Shown here: in pieces, positions 42,592 through 52,176 of the stretch
Numbering within the stretch: position 1 is the first letter of the stretch
How the letters are laid out: each line of letters starts with the position of its first letter
NCBI RefSeq assembly: GCF_002368415.1
Contig: NZ_AP018290.1
Coordinates: 4,539,614-4,603,613, forward strand
Direction of reading: 5' to 3'
Origin: Calothrix sp. NIES-4105
Lineage (GTDB): Bacteria > Cyanobacteriota > Cyanobacteriia > Cyanobacteriales > Nostocaceae
Length of the DNA: 64,000 nucleotides
Notes under the pieces: generated by a model
What the model saw: only the letters and a program-made list of their open reading frames with translations
The model's database searches: none
What the model was told of the DNA's origin: nothing
Position numbers and translations under genes: made by a program

Positions 42592-45279
42592 GTGAATTAT
42601 ACTGTACCTTCCTCAGAAGTTGACCCAAGAGTCATATTTCCATTTGAACTGGATACTTTCCAGCTTGATGCCATCGCTTCTCTCAATGCTGGACGTTCTG
42701 TCGTTGTCTGCGCGCCCACAGGGTCTGGTAAAACCTTAATTGGCGAGTATGGTATTTATCGCGCGTTAGCACGAGGTAAACGAGTATTCTATACTACACC
42801 CCTCAAAGCCTTATCCAATCAGAAGCTACGTGATTTTCGGGATAAGTTTGGTCATGACCAAGTAGGGCTTTTAACAGGTGATGCCTCAATAAACCGCGAG
42901 GCACCTATTTTGGTAATGACCACAGAGATTTTCCGCAACATGCTATATGGTACCCCTATTGGACAAGTTGGTATTTCCCTCGTAGATGTAGAAGCAGTAG
43001 TACTCGACGAGTGTCATTACATGAACGACCGCCAACGCGGTACAGTTTGGGAAGAATCGATTATCTATTGCCCTAGAGAAGTTCAGTTAATCGCTTTATC
43101 AGCAACTGTAGCCAATAGCGACCAGCTTACCGACTGGCTCAACCAAGTCCACGGTCCAACTGACTTAATTTATTCTGATTTTCGTCCCGTTCCTTTACAA
43201 TTTCACTTTGGCAATACAAAAGGTTTATTTCCCCTTCTCAACGACAGCGGAAATAAAATAAACCCTAGATTAATACAAAAGAAAAAGCGTAGAAGTGACG
43301 GTGATGGAGGTCGAAACGGTAGACCGGAGGCGCCAAGTATTGCTTTCGTTCTAGGTCAACTTTCGCAGCGTGACATGCTGCCAGCAATATACTTTATTTT
43401 CAGCCGTCGCGGTTGTGATAAAGCTGTGTCAGAAGTTGGTGACATTTGGCTTGTTAATCCAGATGAAGCATATCAACTGCGGGTACAAATCGACGATTTT
43501 TTAAATCGCAACCCCGACGCAGGTCGTTCCGGACAAATTGCTCCGCTTTACCGAGGTATTGCCGCACACCACGCGGGAATTCTCCCAGCATGGAAGGTAT
43601 TAGTCGAAGAACTGTTTCAGCAAGGTTTAATCAAAGTTGTTTTTGCCACCGAAACCCTTGCAGCAGGTATAAATATGCCCGCGCGTACAACAGTAATTTC
43701 CAGCCTCTCAAAACGTACTGATACTGGACATCGCTTGTTGAATGCTTCCGAGTTTCTGCAAATGGCAGGACGTGCTGGGCGCCGAGGAATGGACAAGCAA
43801 GGTCACGTGGTAACATTACAAACACCCTTTGAAGGCGCCAAAGAGGCAGCGTATTTAGGAACATCACAACCTGACCCGTTGGTTAGCCAGTTTTCTCCTA
43901 GCTATGGCATGGTTCTAAACTTGTTGCAGACGCACACTCTCGACGAAGCCAAAGAACTTATCGAGCGCAGCTTTGGACAATATTTAGCGAACTTCCATCT
44001 CCGACCACAGTACGAGTATATTGATGAATTGCGGCGCCAACTCGAAGAAACTCAAGCACAAATCGATGCAGTTGGCGAACATGAAATCTCTGTATATGAA
44101 AAATTACGTTCCCGGTTAAAAGCCGAGAAACAGTTATTAAAAACACTACAAGAACAAGCAGTTGCAACTAGGCAAGAAGAAATAGGAATGATGCTTGGTT
44201 TTGCAATGGCAGGTACTTTGGTTAGCTTAAAAGGTAAAAATATTCCTGTTGCAACACCAATTACAGCAACAATTGTAGGTAAATCAGTAGGTACATCAAG
44301 TTCGTCACCTTATTTAGTTTGTCTAGGACGTGATAATCGTTGGTATGTAGCGACAACAGTCGATGTTGTTGATTTGTATGGCGAACTTCCACGTATTGAC
44401 ATACCACCAGATTTAATTGCACCCCCAGAATTAGCAATTAAACCTGGACAAACCTGGCGAGGAGATGGCGATACAGTAGTTTTAACTTCAGAAATTCCAG
44501 AACCTGACCCCGAATTACATCTGGCGCCAGAAGTTAGAGAACAACTAGCTCGTGTTACGGCAGTTCAAGCGCAAATCGAAGCGCATCCTCTGCATCAGTC
44601 GGGTAATGTCTCTGCCATATTTAAACGTAGAAACCGTCTTACAGAAATAACAGCCGAACTAGAAGAGTTGGAAGCTGCTGTCGAACAGCAATCACAGCGA
44701 CACTGGGAAGAATTTGTCAATTTAATTGATATTTTGCAGTATTTCCAATGTCTTGATAATTTAGTTCCTACTCAACTTGGGCAAATAGCAGCGGCGATTC
44801 GCGGTGAAAACGAATTATGGTTAGGTTTAGCGCTTCATAGTGGTGAACTCGACAACCTCGACCCTCACTTTCTAGCGGCAACAGTCGCAGCGTTAGTCAC
44901 AGAAACCCCTCGTCCTGATAGTATTGTACGTTACGACCTTTCACAAGAAATCGATGATGCGTGGTCACGGTTGCGAAATATACGCCGTACATTGCTCAAA
45001 GTTCAGTACCGTCACGGTGTAGCTTTACCTGTTGGTCTAGAAAACCGCTATATCAATATTATTGCTTTAGTAGAACAATGGGCATTAGGCGTTGAATGGG
45101 TTTCTTTGTGCGAAAACACGACTTTAGATGAAGGTGATGTAGTGCGAATTTTGCGCCGAACGCTTGATTTACTCTCACAAATTCCTCACGTTCCATATTT
45201 ATCGCAAGCTTTATATAGTAACGCGCGTCGTGCCACACAGTTAATTGACAGATTCCCAGTTAACGAAGTTGTAGAGTAG
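42592..45279 (+). CDS. Ski2/Mtr4-like DExH RNA helicase
   Basis: About 895 residues. Walker A APTGSGKT, DECH Walker B, SAT motif III (LIALSATVANS), an IYFIFSRRGCDKAV segment starting domain 2, TETLAAGINMPARTTV (motif V) and QMAGRAGRRGMDKQG (motif VI). The long helical C-terminal part includes the DSHCT-type region (VTETPRPDSIVRYDLSQEID). Such helicases are conserved in cyanobacteria and plant plastids and unwind or process structured RNA. The GTG at 42592 (MNYTVPSSEVD) is preferred over the TTG at 42577, as it matches the family N-terminus. Confidence 0.92.
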   Translation: MNYTVPSSEVDPRVIFPFELDTFQLDAIASLNAGRSVVVCAPTGSGKTLIGEYGIYRALARGKRVFYTTPLKALSNQKLRDFRDKFGHDQVGLLTGDASINREAPILVMTTEIFRNMLYGTPIGQVGISLVDVEAVVLDECHYMNDRQRGTVWEESIIYCPREVQLIALSATVANSDQLTDWLNQVHGPTDLIYSDFRPVPLQFHFGNTKGLFPLLNDSGNKINPRLIQKKKRRSDGDGGRNGRPEAPSIAFVLGQLSQRDMLPAIYFIFSRRGCDKAVSEVGDIWLVNPDEAYQLRVQIDDFLNRNPDAGRSGQIAPLYRGIAAHHAGILPAWKVLVEELFQQGLIKVVFATETLAAGINMPARTTVISSLSKRTDTGHRLLNASEFLQMAGRAGRRGMDKQGHVVTLQTPFEGAKEAAYLGTSQPDPLVSQFSPSYGMVLNLLQTHTLDEAKELIERSFGQYLANFHLRPQYEYIDELRRQLEETQAQIDAVGEHEISVYEKLRSRLKAEKQLLKTLQEQAVATRQEEIGMMLGFAMAGTLVSLKGKNIPVATPITATIVGKSVGTSSSSPYLVCLGRDNRWYVATTVDVVDLYGELPRIDIPPDLIAPPELAIKPGQTWRGDGDTVVLTSEIPEPDPELHLAPEVREQLARVTAVQAQIEAHPLHQSGNVSAIFKRRNRLTEITAELEELEAAVEQQSQRHWEEFVNLIDILQYFQCLDNLVPTQLGQIAAAIRGENELWLGLALHSGELDNLDPHFLAATVAALVTETPRPDSIVRYDLSQEIDDAWSRLRNIRRTLLKVQYRHGVALPVGLENRYINIIALVEQWALGVEWVSLCENTTLDEGDVVRILRRTLDLLSQIPHVPYLSQALYSNARRATQLIDRFPVNEVVE

Positions 45280-45284
45280 TTGTA

Positions 45285-45392
<108 letters not shown>

Positions 45393-45465
45393 AGATAAGA
45401 GTTTCCACTACCCTTGTTATAAATATGTCAATATATAGACATTAAAAAACCGTTTGAAATATTCT

Positions 45466-46758
45466 ATGCTAGGAAAGCTATTAGACGGACGTTACCAAGT
45501 TGTACAAATCCTGAGTTCGGGAGGGTTTGGTGAAACTTATATTGCCCAAGACACTCGGCGCCCAGGCAACCCAAAGTGCGTCCTCAAGTTGCTAAAACCT
45601 GCTAGTTCGGATACGCAGTATTTGCAAATAGCGCGACGTTTATTTAATAGTGAAGCCGAAATTTTAGAGCAATTAGGCAATCACGACCAAATACCCCGTC
45701 TCCTAGCATACTTTGAGGAAAATGAACAGTTTTTTTTAGTACAAGAATTAATAGTTGGGCGCCCATTAGGTCATTACATACGTCCAGGTGAACCTTGGAG
45801 TGAAAACCAAGTTATCCAAATGTTGCGAGATGTTTTGCAGGTGCTTGATTTTGTCCATAGTTTTGGAGTCATTCATCGCGATATTAAACCCGATAACTTA
45901 ATTAAACGCGATGCAGACGCAAAGTTAGTATTAATTGACTTTGGCGCCGTTAAACAAATGCGGACTCAAATTGCCGTTGATAGTCAAATGCCTGCAACAG
46001 TAGCAATTGGCACTCCTGGTTATATGAGTGCCGAACAAGCCCAAGGCAGACCTAGACAAAATAGTGATATTTACGCACTTGGAATAGTAGCAATTCAAGC
46101 ATTAACAGGATTAATACCTACTCAACTTGCTGAAAACCCCGAAACCGGGGAAATAATTTGGCAAGATAAAGTTCAGATTTCGCAAAGACTACAAGAAATA
46201 TTAGAAAAGATGGTACGCTATCACTTCACTACACGCTACCAATCAGCAAACGAAGTTTTACGAGATATCGAACAGTTAACAGTACCAGTGGCGCCAACAC
46301 AACCAATAACATCAGGAACTAATTCAATACCAGGAGCAACAGTTCAACAGGTATCGTTCGCAGCGTCCAACAATATTAATATAGACGACAATCCGACTCG
46401 AGGGTTAACGGCACCTCCAAGTTGGTTAAATCCAACTTTGTCAGTAGTTAGATATGTTCCATTCGCAGGCGCCGCAGGAGTATTTTTATTTAAAGATGCT
46501 GCTGACACACTAATTATTCTACTGGGTGTGGCATTAATTGGCGCCGGAGTCGGTTTATTTTTATTACGTTCTGCTTACTCACGACTAGCGCGCGATTCTG
46601 ATGCAGTATTCTCAGTTGTTTTTTGCTTATGCGGTATTTTATTTGTATTTCAAGATAAATACACAACTCAAGAAATTCAGACTGTTGAATGTTTACTTTC
46701 AGGAGCGGCTATATTTTCAGCAAGTAACTCTATACTATTAAGACAAAAGTTAAAATAA
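45466..46758 (+). CDS. Serine/threonine protein kinase with C-terminal membrane segment
   Basis: About 430 residues. The kinase domain is complete: SSGGFGETYIA (P-loop), CVLKLL (Lys), GVIHRDIKPDN (catalytic loop), DFGAVK (DFG), GTPGYMSAEQA (activation segment), and SDIYALGIVA. From residue 335 a hydrophobic region with about three helices anchors it. It is of the cyanobacterial Pkn2-type eukaryote-like kinase group. ATG at 45466 is preferred over TTG at 45454. A small membrane protein gene begins 2 bp after the stop and is probably co-transcribed. Confidence 0.92.
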   Translation: MLGKLLDGRYQVVQILSSGGFGETYIAQDTRRPGNPKCVLKLLKPASSDTQYLQIARRLFNSEAEILEQLGNHDQIPRLLAYFEENEQFFLVQELIVGRPLGHYIRPGEPWSENQVIQMLRDVLQVLDFVHSFGVIHRDIKPDNLIKRDADAKLVLIDFGAVKQMRTQIAVDSQMPATVAIGTPGYMSAEQAQGRPRQNSDIYALGIVAIQALTGLIPTQLAENPETGEIIWQDKVQISQRLQEILEKMVRYHFTTRYQSANEVLRDIEQLTVPVAPTQPITSGTNSIPGATVQQVSFAASNNINIDDNPTRGLTAPPSWLNPTLSVVRYVPFAGAAGVFLFKDAADTLIILLGVALIGAGVGLFLLRSAYSRLARDSDAVFSVVFCLCGILFVFQDKYTTQEIQTVECLLSGAAIFSASNSILLRQKLK

Positions 46759-46759
46759 A

Positions 46760-46996
46760 ATGCTAGTTACTGTACTTATTATCACAGCTATTGCACTATC
46801 TTTAATCTCAATTGTCCGTCCGCAGTTATTTCAACAACAATATATTTTATTAATTTTAGCCTTTCTAATATCTGGTGGCTTATTATGGTCAAAAGGTAGC
46901 TCTCTTAAAGAATTACAACAATTATCACTGATTTTATTAACAGTAGCTGCTATTTTTTATACAGTTGAATGCTTACGGTTACAAAGTAAAAGCTAG
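46760..46996 (+). CDS. Small membrane protein following the kinase
   Basis: A 78-residue protein with two or three hydrophobic helices (VTVLIITAIALSLISIV, YILLILAFLISGGLLW and LILLTVAAIFYTVECL). The ATG begins one base after the TAA of the kinase gene, so it is translated from the same message. The function is unknown; it could associate with the kinase's membrane region. Confidence 0.6.
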   Translation: MLVTVLIITAIALSLISIVRPQLFQQQYILLILAFLISGGLLWSKGSSLKELQQLSLILLTVAAIFYTVECLRLQSKS

Positions 46997-47012
46997 CAAT
47001 GGGTTATGAACA

Positions 47013-47058
47013 GATGTAACGGATAGTTAATTGGTTCAAATAAATTATCCGTTACATC
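47013..47058. terminator. 13-bp inverted repeat (dispersed ATGTAACGGAT element)
   Basis: GATGTAACGGATA at 47013-47025 and its exact complement at 47046-47058, loop about 20 bp. It sits between convergent genes. The same core sequence makes up the boundary repeats of the 13.1-18.36 kb island. Confidence 0.65.
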
Positions 47059-47072
47059 CGTTTTATCCGTTG

Positions 47073-48056
47073 CTAACTTTCCGTTTCACAATCTGGCACA
47101 CCGTCTCTAAACACGCGACTTGCCAAAATATCTGCTGCTTCGATAGTCATCAAATCGTCCCTTGTTACCTGTCTATCGCGCACATTCAACAAACGATTAG
47201 CTTGACGCAAACGCGCTCTATCAATAGCATTTCGCACAGAGCGCGCGTTGGCAAAATGCGGCATTGCTTTGCGTCTAATTAAATACTCACGGAATGCTTT
47301 CTCCGCATCTGGACTAAAGTGATAATGTTGATTTCGCAATATTGCATTGGCAATAATCATCAAGTTATCTACAGAATAATCATTAAACTCAATGTGCAAA
47401 CCGATACGCGAATTCATCCCAGGATTACTGTGGAAGAAATGCTCCATCTGCTGCTTGTAACCAGCGAGAATTACAACTAAATCATCGCGCTGATTCTCCA
47501 TCACCTGCATCAAAATTTCGATTGCTTCTAAACCGAAGTCACCAGGATGATCAGGACGAAATAATGTATACGCTTCATCAACGAGTAGTACTCCACCCAT
47601 TGCGTTGTTCAAAACTTCGCGCGTTTTCGGGCCAGTTTGACCAATACCCTGTCCGACTAAATCATCGCGCGTCACTAGCATGACGTTTTCTTTACGGATA
47701 TAGCCGAGACGATGCAAAATTTCTGCCATCCGCATTGCGACTGTAGTTTTACCCATACCCGGATTCCCCAAAAATGTCATATGTAAAGTTGGGGCGCCTG
47801 CGGTTAAACCCAGACTTTTGCGAACACGGTCAACTAACAATAAAGCCGCCATTTCTTTGATTTTGTTTTTGACAGCTTGCAACCCGACTAGCTCTTGGTC
47901 AAGCCGGTCTAAGATTTCTTGCACATGGGATTCGCGAAATGTGGCTTCTAAATCGATAACTGTATCAACAGTTGTATCAACTTTTACGTCGTATATATCG
48001 TGTCCAACAGTGCTAACTATGTCTTTTTCCAGGACTTGCTCGTTCATGGTTGTCAC
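47073..48056 (-). CDS. CbbX/CfxQ-like AAA+ ATPase
   Basis: A 327-residue AAA+ protein of the CbbX group: Walker A GNPGMGKTT (residues 97-105), sensor-type VGQGIGQTGPKTREVLNNA, Walker B VLLVDEAYTL, IEILMQVMENQRDDLVVILA, and the RxxxAR-like PHFANARSVRNAIDRARLRQ. True CbbX activates red-type Rubisco by remodelling it; cyanobacterial Rubisco is of the green type, so a different client is likely. N-terminal 50 residues are acidic and look specific to this protein. No Rubisco gene is in the window. Confidence 0.85.
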   Translation of the reverse strand: MTTMNEQVLEKDIVSTVGHDIYDVKVDTTVDTVIDLEATFRESHVQEILDRLDQELVGLQAVKNKIKEMAALLLVDRVRKSLGLTAGAPTLHMTFLGNPGMGKTTVAMRMAEILHRLGYIRKENVMLVTRDDLVGQGIGQTGPKTREVLNNAMGGVLLVDEAYTLFRPDHPGDFGLEAIEILMQVMENQRDDLVVILAGYKQQMEHFFHSNPGMNSRIGLHIEFNDYSVDNLMIIANAILRNQHYHFSPDAEKAFREYLIRRKAMPHFANARSVRNAIDRARLRQANRLLNVRDRQVTRDDLMTIEAADILASRVFRDGVPDCETES

Positions 48057-48246
48057 CTTCGTTGATGTTTTCGATGATAGCCTTGAATCCGGAAATATAA
48101 AAGATTGTAATTCTAATGTGACTGATATATTTTTTTAAATTATCAATATCCTTGGTAAGTCATAGGGAGAACATATTCAACTCACCGAAATGACTATTCT
48201 TATTTGGGGAATTCCCTATCCCACACATCTAATCAACAAACCCTAT

Positions 48247-48645
48247 ATGGCTATGGCTGTTAACTTGAAAAAATTGCTGTCAATTTTGGTACTAATTATC
48301 GCTTTTGTTTTGATGGCGCCGGATATTGCTTCAGGATGGACTCAATTAGATACTGCTAATGTATACTCGCGCTCCTTATGGAATCAAGATAACGTGACTC
48401 CACAAGAACACCAAGAGTTACAAGCAATACGTCAACGTCGTAACCGTGAAATTGCTGCCGTTTTGAATGAGTCACAGCGGCGCCAACTCGAACATTTTCT
48501 TCGTTCGGGTCATGACCTCGAATACGCGATCAACACATTAGATATCAACCACGACCAGTGGGACACAATTCAGGCAATTATGGAATTGAGCGCATTAAAA
48601 ACAAAAGCTATACTATATCGCCACTCGCTACCTGTACCAAGTTAA
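48247..48645 (+). CDS. Exported helical protein, paralogue A
   Basis: About 132 residues from ATG at 48247 (MAMAVNLKKLLSILVLIIAF), with a signal peptide ending near DIASGWT. The mature part has the pattern TPQEHQELQAIRQRRNREIA, then AVLNESQRRQLEHFLRSGHD, and is helical. It is the first of two tandem paralogues (next at 48728). The helical 'LT-P-Q-R...' layout is reminiscent of Spy/CpxP-type periplasmic proteins, but no LTxxQ motif identity is claimed. Upstream codons to 48190 are unlikely to be used. Confidence 0.6.
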   Translation: MAMAVNLKKLLSILVLIIAFVLMAPDIASGWTQLDTANVYSRSLWNQDNVTPQEHQELQAIRQRRNREIAAVLNESQRRQLEHFLRSGHDLEYAINTLDINHDQWDTIQAIMELSALKTKAILYRHSLPVPS

Positions 48646-48727
48646 ATCATATTGTCTCTGTTCCTAGTTACCATTCGCTGGTAAATTATACAAGAGTGGA
48701 TGTTTTCTATTGAGGAGCGGGAGTATA

Positions 48728-49111
48728 ATGAGTTACCTAACTCGGCAACTTTTACTGATAGTGCTACTATTTGCCACCGTACTTGTGGCGCCAGGGATAG
48801 CGAATGCACTACCACCACAATTGAACAAAAGTCCAGTTGTAACCAATGTCACTAAAACAAATTTAATCGAACTTGACCTAACTCCCCGTCAGCGTCAAAT
48901 GATTCAAGCAATAAATCAAGGACGTAACCGCGAAATCGGTAAAATATTGAATCATTCAGAGCAAAAAAGCTTAGTCAAATTAATACGCAGTGGAAATACT
49001 TTAAATCAAGCTGTCGATATGCTTAATTTAAAAAGCGATAAACGCGACATAATTAAAGCACTTAGCCAAGTATACGATTTGAAAATGAAAACTCTAATAT
49101 CAGGCTTCTAA
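48728..49111 (+). CDS. Exported helical protein, paralogue B
   Basis: About 127 residues from ATG at 48728 (MSYLTRQLLLIVLLFATVLV), GGGAG about 7 nt upstream; signal peptide ending near GIANA. The mature part LTPRQRQMIQAINQGRNREI, then GKILNHSEQKSLVKLIRSGN aligns with paralogue A at RNREI, the VLN/ILN segment and RSG. The two are adjacent, same strand, likely the product of a duplication. A periplasmic role is inferred from the signal. Confidence 0.6.
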   Translation: MSYLTRQLLLIVLLFATVLVAPGIANALPPQLNKSPVVTNVTKTNLIELDLTPRQRQMIQAINQGRNREIGKILNHSEQKSLVKLIRSGNTLNQAVDMLNLKSDKRDIIKALSQVYDLKMKTLISGF

Positions 49112-49152
49112 GATTTAAATTGGCGCCAAGCGGAAGCGCAAACAAAAGCTTA

Positions 49153-49593
49153 TCAAGCAACGCTTAATTCCTGCGTCACATTTTCCTTCTTAGCTATAAC
49201 AAAAGGTGATTCTATGTAAATTTCCCAATTTTCATCAATGAAATTCATATTTGAATCAAAAATGAGTTTTAATTCCCCAACTTCTTCTATTTCATCTTCG
49301 TTATCAACAGATTGCTCTTTGTGAGCATTTACAGCTTTGAGCGAAAAATTCAGTGTTACCCAACGAGAAGTATTAGTTTCTTGATTTTTCAAGTTTAAAG
49401 AACTACTAGTTAGTTCTACGTCGATTGGAGTAATAAACTCAACTTCTTCGTAATAATCATCTTCATCATAATATCCCATTACTTTATAATTGCAAGCTTC
49501 CAAATGGCTCTTTGCAAGTGCATTGGGATTAATTTGCCCTAAAATTACTGCAAACTCTTGCCAAATTGAATGATTGTTTAAATTAAAAGCCAT
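49153..49593 (-). CDS. Hypothetical acidic protein
   Basis: A 146-residue strongly acidic protein (YYDEDDYYEEVEF and VDNEDEIEEVGEL), no signal peptide. N-terminal SIWQEFAVILGQINPNALA is helical. Predicted beta in the middle. No family recognised. It is convergent with paralogue B. Confidence 0.5.
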   Translation of the reverse strand: MAFNLNNHSIWQEFAVILGQINPNALAKSHLEACNYKVMGYYDEDDYYEEVEFITPIDVELTSSSLNLKNQETNTSRWVTLNFSLKAVNAHKEQSVDNEDEIEEVGELKLIFDSNMNFIDENWEIYIESPFVIAKKENVTQELSVA

Positions 49594-49627
49594 AATAATT
49601 TTTTCTTATTTATTTTTTGGGATGTTT

Positions 49628-49662
49628 AAGATTCCCGACTTCTTTAAGAAGTCGGGAATCTT
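49628..49662. terminator. Perfect 17-bp inverted repeat
   Basis: AAGATTCCCGACTTCTT at 49628-49644, one T, and the exact complement at 49646-49662. With an almost closed centre this is a very strong hairpin. A related core (GTCGGGAATC) is present at the very end of the WecG-like gene (3903-3914). Confidence 0.7.
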
Positions 49663-49686
49663 ACCACCAACTTTTGACATAAAGCA

Positions 49687-50079
49687 CTAATTAGATTTTT
49701 TCTCACTAGCTAAAAATTGTCGTAAGCTCAATAACGAGACTGTCTGTCCAAGTGATAATGGTAAAACAGTGACTCCTTCTATACGTGACTGTACCCAACC
49801 ATCACCCCAGTACCATTCGTGGAAACCATCAATTCCTTGACTTAGTAATAAACGTAGACTATCAGAATTAACAACATCGACTCGGTGCTGAATCGAAATT
49901 AGTCCAAGGGAACGGGTAAACTCTAACCCTGGACGTAACTCTTCTGGCATTGAATTAACAAAATTACCGCTTATGAGCCATTTTCCTAGGTTTGCAGGAC
50001 GCAGTAAACTATCGCGAATAGCTGCTGCGGATGCTTCTACTTCGATACGTATTTGACTTTGTTGAAATTTACCAAACAT
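49687..50079 (-). CDS. SRPBCC-like (START/Bet v1 type) protein
   Basis: A 130-residue protein. QIRIEVEASAAAIRDSLLRP at the N-terminus, a LGKWL segment and C-terminal long helix (PLSLGQTVSLLSLRQFL) fit a lipid-binding SRPBCC fold used by cyclase- or coenzyme-carrier-like proteins. It is 75 bp upstream-adjacent to the SGNH gene on the same strand (that gene lies to the right, so the SGNH gene is transcribed first). The ligand is unknown. Confidence 0.6.
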   Translation of the reverse strand: MFGKFQQSQIRIEVEASAAAIRDSLLRPANLGKWLISGNFVNSMPEELRPGLEFTRSLGLISIQHRVDVVNSDSLRLLLSQGIDGFHEWYWGDGWVQSRIEGVTVLPLSLGQTVSLLSLRQFLASEKKSN

Positions 50080-50154
50080 TTTTTTGTATAGTTATTGTGT
50101 ATTAGTTGCTATTTCTAATTCTAACTATAGGCGATGCGCGCGGGCTATGGTAAA

Positions 50155-51762
50155 TTAATAATTCCTTCTGAGCATTCCGCTAAACAAATTTAAATATTTG
50201 TCTATACCACCAACGAAATCCAAAACACTATCTATATTATGCGGCGCCTGAGAAACCAAACTATCTTGTGCGATTAGACGTTGCCAATTTACTTTCACCT
50301 CTCCTTCTCTAATATTGCCATCTTCTTCATAAAACTTCACCCCTGAAGACTGCATAATTTTAATAATTTCCTGTGCCATAATGCCGTAACCTACTGTCGT
50401 CGGGTGAATACCATCAAGTGAAAATAAACCCCCATCAGTACGACCGAGACGTGATGTGGAACGAAAGAAACATGAATTTAATGTTGGTGAAATTGCTTGT
50501 AATTCAGGTGATAATTGATACTGCCCTCCGACTTCATCCCACCAATTAGGACGCGCGCTTGGGTCTTCGATATAGCGACGTGATGCCAAACGGTCGAGTA
50601 ATCCGCAAAGTTCCAATAAATACCAATCTCTACCGTTATTACGCGCTTGTCGTACAACTTCTGTAATCGTCTCATTATATTGGTCGATAGCACAATCAAT
50701 TGCGCGCGCTTCGTTTTCAGTTAGACATGGGTGTTTATTGGAGTTAAAATCCTTGTCCTGAATCCAAGGTAATGTGTAGTAAGGAAAATACCGCGACTTT
50801 TCACGAGCTTTTCCACCAACTCCGCGCGCGAAGGGCACTATTGTAATATGGGGTACTGTCGCGACAATAACGTGTCTAGCTCGAATTTTCTTTATTTCTT
50901 GAGCTAGTAAGTCAAATTCTGCTTTGAAATGAGTTGGGCGCCAAACTGTATATTTATCGTTGACATCCATATCATCGTAACCAACATCGCTCCACGAAAC
51001 ATTTAACGTTAAAATTGAGCCGAGTGCATTATTGGCGCCAATCATTACAATTAAAGTTTCAATTCCTTCTCCATTACCTTCTTTACCTAGTTCCGCTGCT
51101 GCTTGCACTGGTGTCAACGCTTTACCCTTGCTGTCGCGCGCACTATTAAGTACAACAGCTGCTGCGCGTTCGTTGTGATACTCAATAACTTGACGTAGAA
51201 AGTCATTTTTAGGAGGATTTTTAACTAAAACATCCAAGCAAATATCGGCATTTCGAGATAAAGTATTGCGTAAATCCCATCCATACACGGCTAAATTATG
51301 ATTAATTTTGCCTGAATTATCGTATACAGTACCTTTGCCGCGTTCCCAGTAATCTTCGATTGCATCAAGATAAGAGCGAATCGATAATATAGCTTGTAAA
51401 CCATTTGACCAGTTAATCTTATCTCCAAATCGTTTCTTTAAATCACGAGACAAATATTCTAAATTCAATGGTAATCCACCTTGTGGCCCCGAATAAACCG
51501 GGTATCTTATTTCCTTCCACCCCATTTCTTTCGCGATAATTGCCGGATATGACAAACTAGTGTTAAAAATTGCCCCGCTTTGAAATCCGTGCGTTAGCGA
51601 ATCACCAATTGTTACTAATCGATGCTGGTGATTGCCAATTTTAGGTATATTTACGGCTATTCCCAAAGTTGGGTCTGTATTCGGTTTACGTGCTTCAAAC
51701 CGTATCTCTACATCTGGAGGGGTTTTTGGGTCTTGAAATCTAGAATTAGATGCTTGTGTCAT
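50155..51762 (-). CDS. SGNH/GDSL hydrolase
   Basis: A 535-residue protein with the SGNH blocks: IGDSLTHG (Ser nucleophile, residues 52-59), a GGLPLN Gly block, VMIGANNALG (Asn block) and DGIHPTTVGYG with the catalytic Asp-His near residue 453. The protein is larger than usual because of the long insert between blocks, which contains ALTPVQAAAELGKEGNGEGI. No signal peptide is evident. Esterase or lipase activity is likely. It is followed by the SRPBCC gene. Confidence 0.85.
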   Translation of the reverse strand: MTQASNSRFQDPKTPPDVEIRFEARKPNTDPTLGIAVNIPKIGNHQHRLVTIGDSLTHGFQSGAIFNTSLSYPAIIAKEMGWKEIRYPVYSGPQGGLPLNLEYLSRDLKKRFGDKINWSNGLQAILSIRSYLDAIEDYWERGKGTVYDNSGKINHNLAVYGWDLRNTLSRNADICLDVLVKNPPKNDFLRQVIEYHNERAAAVVLNSARDSKGKALTPVQAAAELGKEGNGEGIETLIVMIGANNALGSILTLNVSWSDVGYDDMDVNDKYTVWRPTHFKAEFDLLAQEIKKIRARHVIVATVPHITIVPFARGVGGKAREKSRYFPYYTLPWIQDKDFNSNKHPCLTENEARAIDCAIDQYNETITEVVRQARNNGRDWYLLELCGLLDRLASRRYIEDPSARPNWWDEVGGQYQLSPELQAISPTLNSCFFRSTSRLGRTDGGLFSLDGIHPTTVGYGIMAQEIIKIMQSSGVKFYEEDGNIREGEVKVNWQRLIAQDSLVSQAPHNIDSVLDFVGGIDKYLNLFSGMLRRNY

Positions 51763-52176
51763 ATTTTTTACTTACAATCATTTATCAAAATCTATAGAAA
51801 TTTATCAATGTTCATCAACAAATTTTATTTTGCTACTTACACACTACAAATCAATCAATTCCCATTGATTACAATATTTCAATATTGGTCAGTATTTGTT
51901 GAGTATTTTTGTTAAAAAAAACACATTGCTATTTTAGCTAGTATCAGTTTCAACTCCTTAATTTTGACTTTTCCGAATAAAAGTTCATAGTATATCTTAT
52001 CACAATTACTTAGAGTAGAATGTTACATAAAGTACTTATATAGAAATCAATTATTGATGTATATTAAGGTTTGTAGACTCAAAAGTATAGATTATTTAAA
52101 GAACGTAAGTGTAATTAACTACTTATATTTAATTGGAACTGACAAAAACAACATTATCTCAGATTGAGGTACCAAC
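51763..52176. promoter_or_regulatory. Divergent region between SGNH and amidase genes
   Basis: About 410 bp, AT-rich, no gene. Both promoters must be here. TATATT-like hexamers are plentiful and not individually assignable. GAGG precedes the amidase ATG by 8 nt. Confidence 0.4.
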
